Assembly: GCA_963667675.1 (NCBI GenBank) | Contig: OY763929.1 | Location: 2,046,001 to 2,110,000 of the forward strand | Direction of reading: 5' to 3' | Length of the DNA: 64,000 nucleotides | DNA from: G963667675 sp963667675 | Lineage (GTDB): Bacteria; Chloroflexota; Dehalococcoidia; Lucifugimonadales; UBA3495 | Shown here: positions 25,007-34,253 of the stretch, one piece after another | Layout: every line of letters starts with the position of its first letter | Numbering within the stretch: the stretch's first letter is position 1 | Made by a program: the position numbers and the translations under genes | The notes under the pieces: model-generated | What the model was told of the DNA's origin: nothing | Database searches by the model: none | What the model saw: only the letters and a program-made list of their open reading frames with translations

Positions 25007-25035
25007 TTGACGGCAAAAGGGGCAAAGATATTTAA
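25007..25035 (+). promoter_or_regulatory. Promoter of the DUF1800-DUF1501-NHL cluster
   Basis: TTGACG at 25007-25012, with a -10 of TATTTA/ATTTAA at 25029-25035 and a 16-17 bp spacer in AT-rich DNA. The expected start is near 25042. Confidence 0.5.
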
Positions 25036-25045
25036 TATCAGGCAA

Positions 25046-25094
25046 GTGGGGTTCCCGACGGGACTGCGCCATTTACTATTGGCGTAATCCCCAC
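25046..25094 (+). promoter_or_regulatory. Putative structured 5' leader
   Basis: GTGGGG (25046-25051) pairs with CCCCAC (25089-25094). Inside are a CCC-GAC-GGG hairpin and a 7-bp hairpin TGCGCCA/TGGCGTA with loop TTTACTAT. The outer stem begins only a few bases after the predicted transcription start. It could protect the mRNA end or be a regulatory element; I know no matching riboswitch. Confidence 0.4.
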
Positions 25095-25158
25095 AAGTGG
25101 GAGCAAGTGAATTGTTGGGAGGTAAACTTGGTTAATGTGGCAGAAAGAGGAGGCATAA

Positions 25159-26649
25159 ATGGCTGACAAGGATCTAGCACTGATGGCCCACCTGCTCCGC
25201 CGTGCTGGGTTTGGCGCAAGCCGCGACGAACTCGAGGCCAGAGTAGCCCAAGGCTATGACAACGTAGTGGAAGAGTTGCTGAATCCGGGCGAAGGCTTCG
25301 GAGTCGCGACCGACGAGCTGTTCCGAGCACATCCGAACTTCATCGAGGGGGCGGACTTTGCTTTCGCCGCCAGCGAAATCACCTACCGGATGATCAACAG
25401 CAAGCAACAGTTGAAAGAGAAGATTGCGTTGTTCTGGCACACCATTCTCTGTTCAGCAGACAGCAAGGTGTGCAACGAAAGGAACAACATCCTACAGTAC
25501 GAATACTTCCGGGAGCATGGCCTGGGCAACTTCAAAGACATGCTGATGTTCATTTGCCAGGACCCCTGCATGCTCTACTACCTGGACAACCAGGAAAACC
25601 ACAAGAACGCCCCCAACGAGAACTTCGGCCGAGAGCTGCTGGAACTGTTCTCGATGGGCGTAGGCATGGACGGCGACTTCAACTACACCGAGGACGACGT
25701 CAAGGCCTGCGCCAGGGCCTTCACCGGCTGGCACATTGCCCCCAACTACCCCCTGTTCCCCTATGGACGGACCCCCTTCCAGTTCCGCTATGACGCCACC
25801 GAGCATGACGACAGCGAGAAGACGTTCCTGGGCGAGACGGGCAACTGGAACGGTGAAGAGGTAGTCGACATCATCTGCAAGCAGCCGGCCACGGCCCGGT
25901 TCATTTCCCGGAAGCTGTACGACTGGTTCGTTGCCGACGAGACGCCGACCCGGACTTGGAGGCTGTCGGAGCCCAGGGACCGAAAGGCGCTGGAGATGCT
26001 GGAGAAGGCCTACTTCGACTCCGGCTACGAAATAGGCGAGATGCTGCGGGTCATGTTCAAATCGGACTTCTTCAAGGACGAGTCGGTCCATTTTGCCAAG
26101 GTGAAGAACCCGGCAGAGTTGGTGGCTGGCACCGTTCGCTTGGCGCAGGCCATATACGACCAGGAAGACGCCGCCATCCTGGCTACCCAGTCCAGGCAAC
26201 GGGGCGAAGGCAACGCCCCGCCGGGACTGGAGGAAGGCCTGCTGACCACGCACATGGAAATCAAGTACATGGGCATGGAACTGCTGCAGCCGCCCACCGT
26301 GGAAGGCTGGCAGATGGGCCAGGAATGGATGAACAGCGGCAGCCTTGTCGACCGGGTCAACTTCGCCACCAGGACCTTCGGCGACACCGCTCTTCCCGGC
26401 GTACAGTCGATGGTCGGCCGCCTGATGGCCCAAGGCGAGGCGTTGAACGCCGAGCAGGTGGTGGACGGCTCCCTGGACCTGATGGGCCCCCTTACCGTGG
26501 ACGCCGACACCCGTCAGGAGATGGTCGAACACGTATCCAAGGGCGGGCCCATGCGCCACGGCACGGACGAAGAGAAAGCTGAATTTACCCGACGGGCGTC
26601 ACAGGTATTCCAACTGATCGCCAGCACGTCGGCCTACCAGTTCGGTTAA
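25159..26649 (+). CDS. DUF1800 domain protein, copy 1
   Basis: 496 residues: LALMAHLLRRAGFGASRDEL is the DUF1800 start (RRxGFG), followed by YRMINSKQQLKEKIALFWHT, NFGRELLELFSMGVG and YTEDDVKACARAFTGW, all family hallmarks, and a C-terminal MELLQPPTVEGW. GAGGAGG precedes the ATG. No signal peptide or membrane helix is seen, whereas most DUF1800 proteins of planctomycetes and proteobacteria are exported. The function is unknown; the family is regularly paired with DUF1501, as here. A collinear copy of identical length lies at 29326-30816. Confidence 0.92.
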   Translation: MADKDLALMAHLLRRAGFGASRDELEARVAQGYDNVVEELLNPGEGFGVATDELFRAHPNFIEGADFAFAASEITYRMINSKQQLKEKIALFWHTILCSADSKVCNERNNILQYEYFREHGLGNFKDMLMFICQDPCMLYYLDNQENHKNAPNENFGRELLELFSMGVGMDGDFNYTEDDVKACARAFTGWHIAPNYPLFPYGRTPFQFRYDATEHDDSEKTFLGETGNWNGEEVVDIICKQPATARFISRKLYDWFVADETPTRTWRLSEPRDRKALEMLEKAYFDSGYEIGEMLRVMFKSDFFKDESVHFAKVKNPAELVAGTVRLAQAIYDQEDAAILATQSRQRGEGNAPPGLEEGLLTTHMEIKYMGMELLQPPTVEGWQMGQEWMNSGSLVDRVNFATRTFGDTALPGVQSMVGRLMAQGEALNAEQVVDGSLDLMGPLTVDADTRQEMVEHVSKGGPMRHGTDEEKAEFTRRASQVFQLIASTSAYQFG

Positions 26650-26696
26650 ACCGAGCCCTATCGAGAGACATCAAACCAGTAACGGAGGTAGCGAGC

Positions 26697-27851
26697 ATGG
26701 TATCAACAAAGAAGGACCCGACGCTGGCAGTAGTGTTCCTGTCGGGCGGCAACGACGTGATGAACACGTTGATCCCCTATGACGACCCCAACTATTGGGA
26801 CCGCCGTCCCAACGTGAGGGTTCCGGAAGACCAGATCGTGCCGTTTACGGACGGCCTGGGCTTCCATCCGGCCTTTGCTCCCATGAAGAGGTTCTGGGAC
26901 GAGGGCAAGATGGCCATCATACTGGGCACGGGATATCCCCACGGCACCATGTCCCACTTCCGCTCCGCGGACATCTGGGCCACGTGCGAGCCGGTGGAGC
27001 TCCTGATGGACGGTTGGCTGGGCCGAACGATTCAGGCCCTGGACCCCAACGTGGAGAACGTGCTGACCGGCGTCAACTTCGGCCGCGGTCTGCCCAGGGC
27101 GATGGCCAAAGAGGGAGTGCCGGTGGCGTCCGTTGGAGACCTGAGCATGTACGGTCTCATGACGGACTTCGAAAAGGAAGAAGAGCGCAAAGAGGCGCTG
27201 GACCTGTTCGGACGCATGTATGCGCCGCGCGTCGGCACAGGCGCGGTGGACGGCTTCATCCGGAGCCTGGGAACCGCGGCGCTGAGAGGCGCCGACATTC
27301 TCGCCACTGCTCCGTCCAAGTACCAGTCCGACGTCGAATACGAGGTAGGCAATGTGGGCGAGTACCTGAAGGACATGGTCCAGGTGCACAACGCCGGATT
27401 CGGCACCAAGATCATGTTCACCCAGTCCCCGTACAACCAGTGGGACACCCACGCCAACCAGCTTGGCGCCAACCTGCTGGCCCGAGGTCACGGGGCGTTG
27501 CTGGCCAACCAGGCCAACAACACCGACGCCTTCTTCAACGACCTGCGCAACCTGGACATCAGCGACAACGTCACGGTGCTGATCTACTCCGAGTTCGGGC
27601 GCCGGGCCCAGGACAACGGCTCGGGCACCGACCACGGCGCAGGCGGAGCGGCCTTCGTCATCGGCGACCATGTCAAGGGCGGCCTCTACGGCGAATATCC
27701 GTCCCTGAAAGAGTCGGAACTCGACGACGACGGCAACCTGACGTGGTCCGTCGACTTCCGGTCCATCTACACCACCCTGCTGGAGCGATGGATGGGCCTG
27801 GACGCCAAGCCCATAGTGGGCGGGTCCTACGAGCAGTTGGCTTTCCTGTAA
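26697..27851 (+). CDS. DUF1501 domain protein
   Basis: 384 residues: LAVVFLSGGNDVMNTLIPYDD near the N-terminus, QWDTHANQ in the middle, and YSEFGRRAQDNGSGTDHG near the end. The WDTH and SEFGR...TDHG blocks are the metal-binding signature that links DUF1501 to the alkaline phosphatase/sulfatase superfamily. The usual Tat signal is absent: the protein starts MVSTKKDPTLAVV and should be cytoplasmic. GGAGG precedes the ATG, 47 bp after the DUF1800 stop. Enzyme activity is unknown. The second half of the cluster has no copy of this gene. Confidence 0.92.
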   Translation: MVSTKKDPTLAVVFLSGGNDVMNTLIPYDDPNYWDRRPNVRVPEDQIVPFTDGLGFHPAFAPMKRFWDEGKMAIILGTGYPHGTMSHFRSADIWATCEPVELLMDGWLGRTIQALDPNVENVLTGVNFGRGLPRAMAKEGVPVASVGDLSMYGLMTDFEKEEERKEALDLFGRMYAPRVGTGAVDGFIRSLGTAALRGADILATAPSKYQSDVEYEVGNVGEYLKDMVQVHNAGFGTKIMFTQSPYNQWDTHANQLGANLLARGHGALLANQANNTDAFFNDLRNLDISDNVTVLIYSEFGRRAQDNGSGTDHGAGGAAFVIGDHVKGGLYGEYPSLKESELDDDGNLTWSVDFRSIYTTLLERWMGLDAKPIVGGSYEQLAFL

Positions 27852-27914
27852 GCGGGCGCACTGCCGACAGGCAAGCCGGAGGCAGCTCCGGGACTGAACC
27901 AAGACCAGGGAAAG

Positions 27915-27948
27915 TTGCGCTGCCCCGCGGAAACGTGGAGCAGCGCAA
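27915..27948 (+). other. Hairpin between DUF1501 and NHL genes
   Basis: TTGCGCTGC (27915-27923) pairs with GCAGCGCAA (27940-27948) in a 197-bp gap. There is no T-tract, so it is more likely an mRNA stability or processing structure than a terminator. Confidence 0.5.
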
Positions 27949-28048
27949 TCCTGATTCAGGACATGTCTATGTTGGCCGGCGCAGCGCCGTGACGCAGCCC
28001 CGGTCCAGCTAATCCCGTAAACAAGCTTTTGGCATTAGGAGGCTAATC

Positions 28049-29161
28049 GTGGCTAGTGTTCTAGTAGGTGTCACCGACCGATATTTCAGCTACGCATTCA
28101 CCGTCGGCGGCGCCGGTTTCCGCATTCCGGTGGACATCGCTTTTGCGCCCGGCGACATTTTCTACTCCCTGACCCGGGGCTACGAGCACCCGCCGAGGAG
28201 GAACCTCAACTGCCGGGTCAAGATGATGGGCATGACCGACGAAGGCGAGGAGTTGATTACCCATTTCGGCGAGCTCGGCTCGGAGCCCGGCAAGTTCGTT
28301 TGGCCCGCCTCCATCGAGATAGACGACGATGTCAACGTCTACGTGTTGGACGAATACTTGGCCCGGGTAACCGTCTTCAACAAGGAAGGCGAGTTGCTGA
28401 ACCATTGGGGCGACAAATACGGCTCCGGCGACGGTGAGATGAGCAGGCCGTCGGGCATGGCCCGGCGGGATGACGTCCTGTACATCGTCGACAGCAAGAA
28501 CCACCGGGTCCAGAAATTCAGCCTGGACGGCAAGTACATAGGCCAGTTCGGTAGCTACGGCTCCGAAAATGGCCAGTTGGACTCCCCCTGGGGCATCGAC
28601 CTGGACAAAGACGGCAACATCTTTCTCGCCGACTGGCGCAACGACCGCATCCAGTCCTTCACCGCCGACGGCGAGTGGCTGGCCACGTTCGGAAGGCCCG
28701 GCACTGGTGGGGACACGGACATAGTCCGGCATCACGGCGGACTGAGGCTGGTGGAACGCACCGCGGGAGAATTCAACCGACCCTCAGGCGTCTGCGTCGA
28801 CGACGATGGGGACATCTACGTAGCCGACTGGCTCAATAACCGGGTGCAGATACTCACGGCGGACGGCAAATACATTACCCAGATAACCGGCAACGCCGGC
28901 CTGTCAAGGTCGGCCAAAGAGCAGCTGGCGCCCGCCCCAGACTTGATCCGGCAGCGCAACCTGGCGCTGCAGGAGTCGTCAATCCAGGAGAAGTTGCTGT
29001 GGAGTCCCAACAACGTCAAGTTCGAACAGAACCGCAGCAGGCTATGGATCTCTGACTCCAACCGGCACCGGTTCCAGGTCTACCAGAAGAACACCGAGTC
29101 GGTGCTTAACAACTTGGAAACGCTCACCATGCAGGGAGCTATCCAAGGGCAGGTGGCCTAG
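28049..29161 (+). CDS. NHL-repeat beta-propeller protein, copy 1
   Basis: 370 residues with six blade-like repeats: FRIPVDIAFAPGDIFYSL, WPASIEIDDDVNVYVLDEY, RPSGMARRDDVLYIVDSKNHRVQ (in parts), SPWGIDLDKDGNIFLADWRN, RPSGVCVDDDGDIYVADWLN, and a last degenerate blade ending in RLWISDSNRHRFQVYQ. Each has the NHL P-x-G-I...V-x-D-x-x-N-x-R-I-Q-x-F pattern. GTG start with AGGAGG. There is no signal peptide. NHL propellers act as binding scaffolds or as lyases/hydrolases; which applies here is unknown. It follows DUF1501 by about 200 bp. Confidence 0.9.
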   Translation: MASVLVGVTDRYFSYAFTVGGAGFRIPVDIAFAPGDIFYSLTRGYEHPPRRNLNCRVKMMGMTDEGEELITHFGELGSEPGKFVWPASIEIDDDVNVYVLDEYLARVTVFNKEGELLNHWGDKYGSGDGEMSRPSGMARRDDVLYIVDSKNHRVQKFSLDGKYIGQFGSYGSENGQLDSPWGIDLDKDGNIFLADWRNDRIQSFTADGEWLATFGRPGTGGDTDIVRHHGGLRLVERTAGEFNRPSGVCVDDDGDIYVADWLNNRVQILTADGKYITQITGNAGLSRSAKEQLAPAPDLIRQRNLALQESSIQEKLLWSPNNVKFEQNRSRLWISDSNRHRFQVYQKNTESVLNNLETLTMQGAIQGQVA

Positions 29162-29234
29162 TCACCAGCCCATCGGCGTTGGCTTGGGGAGCGACCTCCA
29201 AGCCAATGGCGTAACGCCGCAGGATAAGCATCAG

Positions 29235-29286
29235 AATCGCCGGTGTGCCGGGGGAAACTTCCGAGCCGCCGGCGATTGCTTTTTGG
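29235..29286 (+). terminator. Terminator between the two cluster copies
   Basis: AATCGCCGG (29235-29243) pairs with CCGGCGATT (29269-29277), then GCTTTTTGG. The loop is about 25 nt and can form an inner CCGGGGGAAACTTCCG-type hairpin. Confidence 0.65.
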
Positions 29287-29325
29287 GGCAAAGTCCCGTT
29301 AATACCGCAATAAGGGGAGACACGA

Positions 29326-30816
29326 ATGGCTGACAAGGACCTGGCATTGATGGCCCACCTGATGCGGCGCGCCGGTTTCGGCGCCAGCCGGGATGACCTG
29401 GAGGCCAAGGTAGCGCAAGGCTACGACAACGTGGTGGAAGAGCTGTTGAACCCCGGAGACGACCCTGGCATCGAGGTAGACGAGCTGTTCCGGTATTTTC
29501 CCGATTACGTCGAAAGCGCAGACTTCGCCTATGCCGCGAGCGAACTCGCCTACCGGATGATCAACAGCAGGACCCAGCTAAGAGAGAAAATCGCGCTGTT
29601 CTGGCACACCGTCCTCTGCGCGGCCGACAGCAAGATATGCAACGAACGCAACAACATGTTCCAAATCGACCATTTCCGGGACCACGGGATGGGCAACTTC
29701 AAGGACTTGTTGAAGTTCATCGCCAGGGACCCGTGCATGCTCTACTACCTGGACAACCAGGAGAACCACAAAGACGCCATCAACGAGAACTTCGGCCGTG
29801 AACTGTTGGAGTTGTTCTCCATGGGCGTCGGGATGGACGGCGACTACAACTACACCGAAGACGACGTCAAGGCCTGCGCCAGGGCCTTCACCGGCTGGGG
29901 CATGGCCCCCAACGCTCCCCTGTTCCCCTACGGCCGGACCCCTTTCCAGTTCCGCTATGACCCAGGGGACCACGACGACGAGGAGAAGACGTTCCTGGGC
30001 GAGACGGGGAACTGGAACGGCGACGACGTCATAGAGATCATCTGCAAGCAGCCGGCCACGGCCCGATTCATCTCGCGAAAACTGTACGACTGGTTCGTGG
30101 CCGACGAAGCGCCGACGCGCACTTGGCGGCTGTCGGAGCCGCGGGACAGGGAGGCGTTGCAGGCCCTGGAGAAGGCCTACTTCGACTCCGGCTACGAAAT
30201 AAAGGAGATGCTGCGGGTCTTGTTCACCTCCGATTTCTTCAAGGACGAGTCGGCCCACTTCGCCAAGGTGAAGAACCCCGCCGAACTGGTGGTGGGTACC
30301 ATTCGCATGGCCCAGGCCCTGTACCAACAGCCGCGGGCCGGGGTGCTCACGGCACAGCGCAGGGAGCGAGGCGAAGGGGGCGCACCGCCGGGCGTCGAGG
30401 ACGGCATGCTGGCCACCCACCTGGAAATGAAGTACATGGGGATGGAACTGCTGCAGCCGCCCACGGTGGAGGGCTGGCAAATGGGCCAGGAATGGATGAA
30501 CAGCGGCAGCCTGGTCGACCGGGTCAACTACGCTACCAAGGTGTTTGGGGACGCCGAGCTTCCGGGGGTCAGGTCGATGATCGACCGCCTGATGGCCATG
30601 GGCGAGGCCCCAACGGCCGAGCAGGTGGTCGACGGTTCGCTGGACCTGATGGGGCCCATGACGGTGGACGACGCGACCCGCCAGGAGATGGTGGACCACG
30701 TGACCGCCGGCGGGGAGATGCGCCACGACACGGAAGCGGAGCGAGCGGAATTCGCCCGGCGCGCGTCCCAGGTGTTCCAACTCATCGCCAGCACGTCGGC
30801 CTACCAGTTCGGCTAG
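29326..30816 (+). CDS. DUF1800 domain protein, copy 2
   Basis: 496 residues, same length as copy 1 and alignable end to end without gaps (both start MADKDLALMAHL and end STSAYQFG). RRAGFGASRD, NFGRELLELFSMGVGMDGD and EDDVKACARAFTGWG are conserved. Differences concentrate in the 300-350 region and surface loops, so it is a diverged tandem paralog rather than an assembly repeat. GGGGAGA precedes the ATG. Also without a signal peptide. It is followed directly by NHL copy 2, with no DUF1501 gene between. Confidence 0.92.
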   Translation: MADKDLALMAHLMRRAGFGASRDDLEAKVAQGYDNVVEELLNPGDDPGIEVDELFRYFPDYVESADFAYAASELAYRMINSRTQLREKIALFWHTVLCAADSKICNERNNMFQIDHFRDHGMGNFKDLLKFIARDPCMLYYLDNQENHKDAINENFGRELLELFSMGVGMDGDYNYTEDDVKACARAFTGWGMAPNAPLFPYGRTPFQFRYDPGDHDDEEKTFLGETGNWNGDDVIEIICKQPATARFISRKLYDWFVADEAPTRTWRLSEPRDREALQALEKAYFDSGYEIKEMLRVLFTSDFFKDESAHFAKVKNPAELVVGTIRMAQALYQQPRAGVLTAQRRERGEGGAPPGVEDGMLATHLEMKYMGMELLQPPTVEGWQMGQEWMNSGSLVDRVNYATKVFGDAELPGVRSMIDRLMAMGEAPTAEQVVDGSLDLMGPMTVDDATRQEMVDHVTAGGEMRHDTEAERAEFARRASQVFQLIASTSAYQFG

Positions 30817-30906
30817 AGAACTGGCCCATGGGCAACGCCCCGCGCCGCCAGGGGAGCGGTCTCGCTCGACGTTTATGTAAACCTGCCAAATGCGTAGGAG
30901 GAAATC

Positions 30907-32022
30907 GTGGCAAGCGTATTGCTAGGGGTTACCGACCGGTTCTACACCTACAGCTTCACCGCCGGCGGTCCCGCCCAGTTCTTGCGCATCCCGATAGACA
31001 TCGTTCTGGCGCCTGACGACGTAATCTACGCGGTCAACCGGGGCTACGAACATCCCATCGGCAACGCCAACAACGTTCATATCAAGGTCCTCAAGCTGGA
31101 CGACGACGGGGAAGAGATGATCACCCGGTTCGGCGCTTACGGAGCGGAGCCCGGGCAGTTCCGCTGGCCCACGTCGATTGCCCTGGACAGCGACACCAAC
31201 GTCTACGTGTGCGACGAGTTCCTGCACCGCATCACCATCTGGGACAAAGAGGGCGAGTACCTGGGCCATTGGGGCACGCTGGGGTCCGGCGACGGCGAGA
31301 TCAACGGGCCTGCAGGCCTGGCCATCCGGGACGACGTCATGTTCCTGGTGGACAGCCAGAACCACCGGGTGCAGAAGTTCACCCTGGACGGCAAGTACAT
31401 CGGCCAGTTCGGCAGCTTCGGGGACGGGCCGGGCCAACTGAACAACCCGTGGGGCATCGGCTTGGACAAGGACGGCAACGTGTTCATTGCCGACTGGCGC
31501 AATGACCGCATCCAATCCTTCACCGCCGACGGCGAGTGGATGGCCAGCTTTGGAACTCCCGGCACCGGCGGGAACACGTCGATAGCCAGGGTAAACGGCG
31601 GCATCAGGAAGACTCCCCTCCCCTTGGGGGTGTTCAACCGGCCCTCGGGCGTCTGCGTGGACAATGACGGGGACATCTACGTTGCCGACTGGCTGAATAA
31701 CCGGGTGCAGGTCTTGACGGCGGACGGCAGGTTCATCACCGAGATAACCGGGGATGCCGGCCTATCCAAGATGGGCGCAGAGCAACTGGCGCCGGCTCCC
31801 GATATGATTCGGCAGCGCAACCTGGCATTGCAGATGGACTCGGGCCAGGAGAAGACGCTGTGGGCGCCGATGGCGGTGAAGTTCGACGAGAAGCGGCGGC
31901 GGCTGATCATAGTCGACACCGCCCGCAAACGGCTCCAGATATACCAGAAGAGCACAGAGGCGATATTGACCAACCGAGAGACGCTGACCCCGGAAGGTGC
32001 GTACAAGGGGCTGGTGGCTTAG
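30907..32022 (+). CDS. NHL-repeat beta-propeller protein, copy 2
   Basis: 371 residues, paralogous to the protein at 28049-29161: MASVLLGVTDRFYTYSF start, repeats such as WPTSIALDSDTNVYVCDEF, NPWGIGLDKDGNVFIADWRN and RPSGVCVDNDGDIYVADWLN, and the same C-terminal region LAPAPDMIRQRNLALQMDS. GTG start with AGGAGG, 90 bp after DUF1800 copy 2. Six blades are countable. Without an export signal the propeller should be cytoplasmic beside its DUF1800 partner. The function is unknown. Confidence 0.9.
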   Translation: MASVLLGVTDRFYTYSFTAGGPAQFLRIPIDIVLAPDDVIYAVNRGYEHPIGNANNVHIKVLKLDDDGEEMITRFGAYGAEPGQFRWPTSIALDSDTNVYVCDEFLHRITIWDKEGEYLGHWGTLGSGDGEINGPAGLAIRDDVMFLVDSQNHRVQKFTLDGKYIGQFGSFGDGPGQLNNPWGIGLDKDGNVFIADWRNDRIQSFTADGEWMASFGTPGTGGNTSIARVNGGIRKTPLPLGVFNRPSGVCVDNDGDIYVADWLNNRVQVLTADGRFITEITGDAGLSKMGAEQLAPAPDMIRQRNLALQMDSGQEKTLWAPMAVKFDEKRRRLIIVDTARKRLQIYQKSTEAILTNRETLTPEGAYKGLVA

Positions 32023-32075
32023 CCGGATAGCCAGGCCCATTTGACAGGGGTCGCACACCGCAACGGCCTAACCAA

Positions 32076-32108
32076 GTGACCCCGGCGATGAGCCGGGGTC
32101 ACTTCTTA
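32076..32108. terminator. Bidirectional terminator
   Basis: GTGACCCCGGC pairs with GCCGGGGTCAC (11 bp, loop GATGA), then TTCTTA. It lies between the converging NHL copy 2 and MFS genes. Confidence 0.8.
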
Positions 32109-32121
32109 CCGGGAACAGCTA

Positions 32122-33378
32122 TCAACCGCTGCGGGCCTGCCTGGCTGCCGCCACTTCGGCGAGGACGTCCGCCGGCGGGGGCCTGAGCAGCATCCCGCCC
32201 AGGGCCAGGAGCAGGCCCAGGAAGCTGACTATGAACAGGGACTGTTGCAGGTCGCCCAACCATTCATAAAGGAATCCAGCGACCAGCGAGCCCAGAGCCA
32301 GGCCGCCCAAGCCGAAGGTCTGGCTGAAGGTGGCGGCCACCGCGGCCTCCCTGCGCGTGAGGTTTGGAAGCTGCAGCGGCACCGCCGCCAGCACCGGCCA
32401 GTGGCCCCAGGTGACGCCGTTAACCAACGCGAGGCCCAACAGCAACGGCAGGGAACCGGTAAGGGTTATGCCTGCGTAGGTGCCGGCCATGACAAGGCCA
32501 AGGATTCCCAGCAGCAAATTTCGCTTGCCGGTGACGAATACCAGGTAGCCGAATCCCACGCCCGCTGCACCGCCGACCGCGGTGATCAACCCCAGGATCA
32601 CCCCCGACCACTCCCACAAATCGCGGCCGAACTCCTCCTCGAACAATGTTGGAAGGAAGTTGACGAAGGCGGCTAGACACATGGAAGGGCCCAAGAATCC
32701 CAACCCCGTTAGCCAAAGGTCGCGATGCATAAGGCCCTTAAGCAGGTCGCCGGCGTCCCTGGGTTCGGCCTCCGGTCCTTGGTCCTCGGCGGCGGACCGC
32801 TCTCTACCCAGCAGGAACCAGAGGAGGGTCATCGCCAGCAACAGGGCGCCGAAGATGTGCAGCGTCAGCCTCCAGTCTTCGCCCAAGGCCGTGAAAAAGG
32901 ACTGCGCGACTACCAGTCCGCCCCCGAAGATCACTCCAAAAAGGGCATTGTCCAAAGTGGTGGCCAAAACTGCGTCGCGGCCAGGGAACCACTGTCGTAT
33001 TAGAATTGCCCTGGCCGGCTGGGAAGGAAGCCGGCAAATGCCGAACAACAAGCGGCCAGCAAGCAGCACGGCAAACACGGGGGCCATTCCCTGGACGAAG
33101 AAAAACAGTCCACCCAGGGCGAAGGCGATTGTAGTCGTCGCTTTCACCGGGTACCTGGCAAACCACCAGCTTGCCGGGATTCCCACTACCAGGCTGGCCC
33201 AGAAGGCCGCGGACCCCACCATGCCCTGCTGATAGGGAGCGAGGTTCAGGTCGTCGGTTATAAAGGGCAGCATCACCCCCAGAGCGGAAGACAACATGGC
33301 CCCCGAGGTGACGTTGGTGTAGTAGAGCCCCACTACCACCCAACGATAGTAGAAGTCCTCTTGCAAGCGCTGGATCAT
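32122..33378 (-). CDS. Major facilitator superfamily transporter
   Basis: 418 residues with about 12 hydrophobic helices. The N-half has ALGVMLPFITDDLNLAPYQQG, the loop motif ARYPVKATTT, and LLFGICRLPSQPARAILIRQWFP; a charged cytoplasmic loop (GRERSAAEDQGPEAEPRD) separates the halves. The GICRLPSQPA segment resembles MFS members that carry organic anions (the hexuronate/ACS type). Substrate unknown. No ribosome-binding site is clear before the ATG at 33378. It is alone between converging and unrelated genes. Confidence 0.88.
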   Translation of the reverse strand: MIQRLQEDFYYRWVVVGLYYTNVTSGAMLSSALGVMLPFITDDLNLAPYQQGMVGSAAFWASLVVGIPASWWFARYPVKATTTIAFALGGLFFFVQGMAPVFAVLLAGRLLFGICRLPSQPARAILIRQWFPGRDAVLATTLDNALFGVIFGGGLVVAQSFFTALGEDWRLTLHIFGALLLAMTLLWFLLGRERSAAEDQGPEAEPRDAGDLLKGLMHRDLWLTGLGFLGPSMCLAAFVNFLPTLFEEEFGRDLWEWSGVILGLITAVGGAAGVGFGYLVFVTGKRNLLLGILGLVMAGTYAGITLTGSLPLLLGLALVNGVTWGHWPVLAAVPLQLPNLTRREAAVAATFSQTFGLGGLALGSLVAGFLYEWLGDLQQSLFIVSFLGLLLALGGMLLRPPPADVLAEVAAARQARSG

Positions 33379-33533
33379 GGCGTGCCCGTGCGGAGCATAT
33401 CACCTCGGCTGGAAACCAAGGAGAATGGTAGCAGGAAACCGGCTGGGTTGGGGTATGGCGGCCTGGAATGCGGTCATGCAGTAGTTTCCCAGGGTTGGAC
33501 GCCAGGAACTCGACCCGGAGTCGACGGGAGCGG

Positions 33534-34253
33534 CTAGTCGGCGGCGCCCCTGGCCCGGCATTCCGCGAGGTATTCCAGCGCGTCGGCCAGGGATATGACG
33601 TCGGCGTACTTGTAGTGCATGTCGAACAGGTTCATGGCGTGGGCTGCCTGGTGGCGGTCGAAGACGCATTCCTCAACGACCATCATCCGGTAGCCCTCGG
33701 TGCATCCGTCGACGACGCTGGCCCTGACGCAGCCGCTGGTCGCCTCGCCGCAGGTGATGATGGTGTCGACCTTGTGGTATTTGAGATGGCTCACTAACGG
33801 CGTGCCCCAGAAAGCGCTGGCCGAGGCCTTGCGCACAACCGGCTCGCCGGGCAGGGGCGCAACCTCGTCGATGATGTCCCAGCGGCGGGCGCGGCGGGCC
33901 ATGGCTTCCGGGCTGCGGTCGCTGGACCCGTATATCTCGCGGCGGTCCCTGTGACCCGCCAGACCGTCCTCCGGGCGGCCGGTGACGTGGACAATGGGAA
34001 TGCCGGAGTCCCTGGCGGCCGCCAACAGGGTCTGTATGTGGGGCACGGCGTCCCAGGCGGCCAGGCCGCAACTGGCCGGCCAGTCGTCGATGGCGTCTAC
34101 GACATGCTGGGGCTTGTCTCCGAACACCCACCTGTACAGGTCGATGAGCAGCAGGGCCGGCCTCTCACCGAAGCCAATGGGGTGCAGCTCGCTCTTGGCC
34201 AGATGCGCCCGGTCCTGGTCAGTTAGATAGGGTTCCCAAACTCGCCCGGCCAT
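33534..34253 (-). CDS. Isochorismatase-like cysteine hydrolase
   Basis: 239 residues from the ATG at 34253, chosen for its GGGGAGA; the frame extends to 34283. The fold signature is clear: PALLLIDLYRWVFGD (catalytic Asp), VRKASASAFWGT (Lys region) and IITCGEATSGCVRASVVDG with the nucleophile Cys in SGCVRAS. This matches N-carbamoylsarcosine amidase/nicotinamidase-type hydrolases. The substrate is probably an N-carbamoyl or amide compound; nothing nearby narrows it. It runs divergent from rnpB. Confidence 0.88.
   Translation of the reverse strand: MAGRVWEPYLTDQDRAHLAKSELHPIGFGERPALLLIDLYRWVFGDKPQHVVDAIDDWPASCGLAAWDAVPHIQTLLAAARDSGIPIVHVTGRPEDGLAGHRDRREIYGSSDRSPEAMARRARRWDIIDEVAPLPGEPVVRKASASAFWGTPLVSHLKYHKVDTIITCGEATSGCVRASVVDGCTEGYRMMVVEECVFDRHQAAHAMNLFDMHYKYADVISLADALEYLAECRARGAAD

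Larger units (their letters stand above)
24739..25158. other. 420-bp intergenic region before the DUF1800 cluster
   Basis: No gene seen. The centre (24950-25045) is AT-rich. It holds a promoter at 25007-25035 and a potential branched RNA structure at 25046-25094, then a strong GAGGAGG for the DUF1800 gene. Confidence 0.6.

Noticed and set aside
25492..26559. Long antisense frames opposite the DUF1800 and DUF1501 genes
   Set aside because: Composition is His/Gly/Leu-rich shadow sequence with no ribosome-binding site; the sense genes are clear family members.
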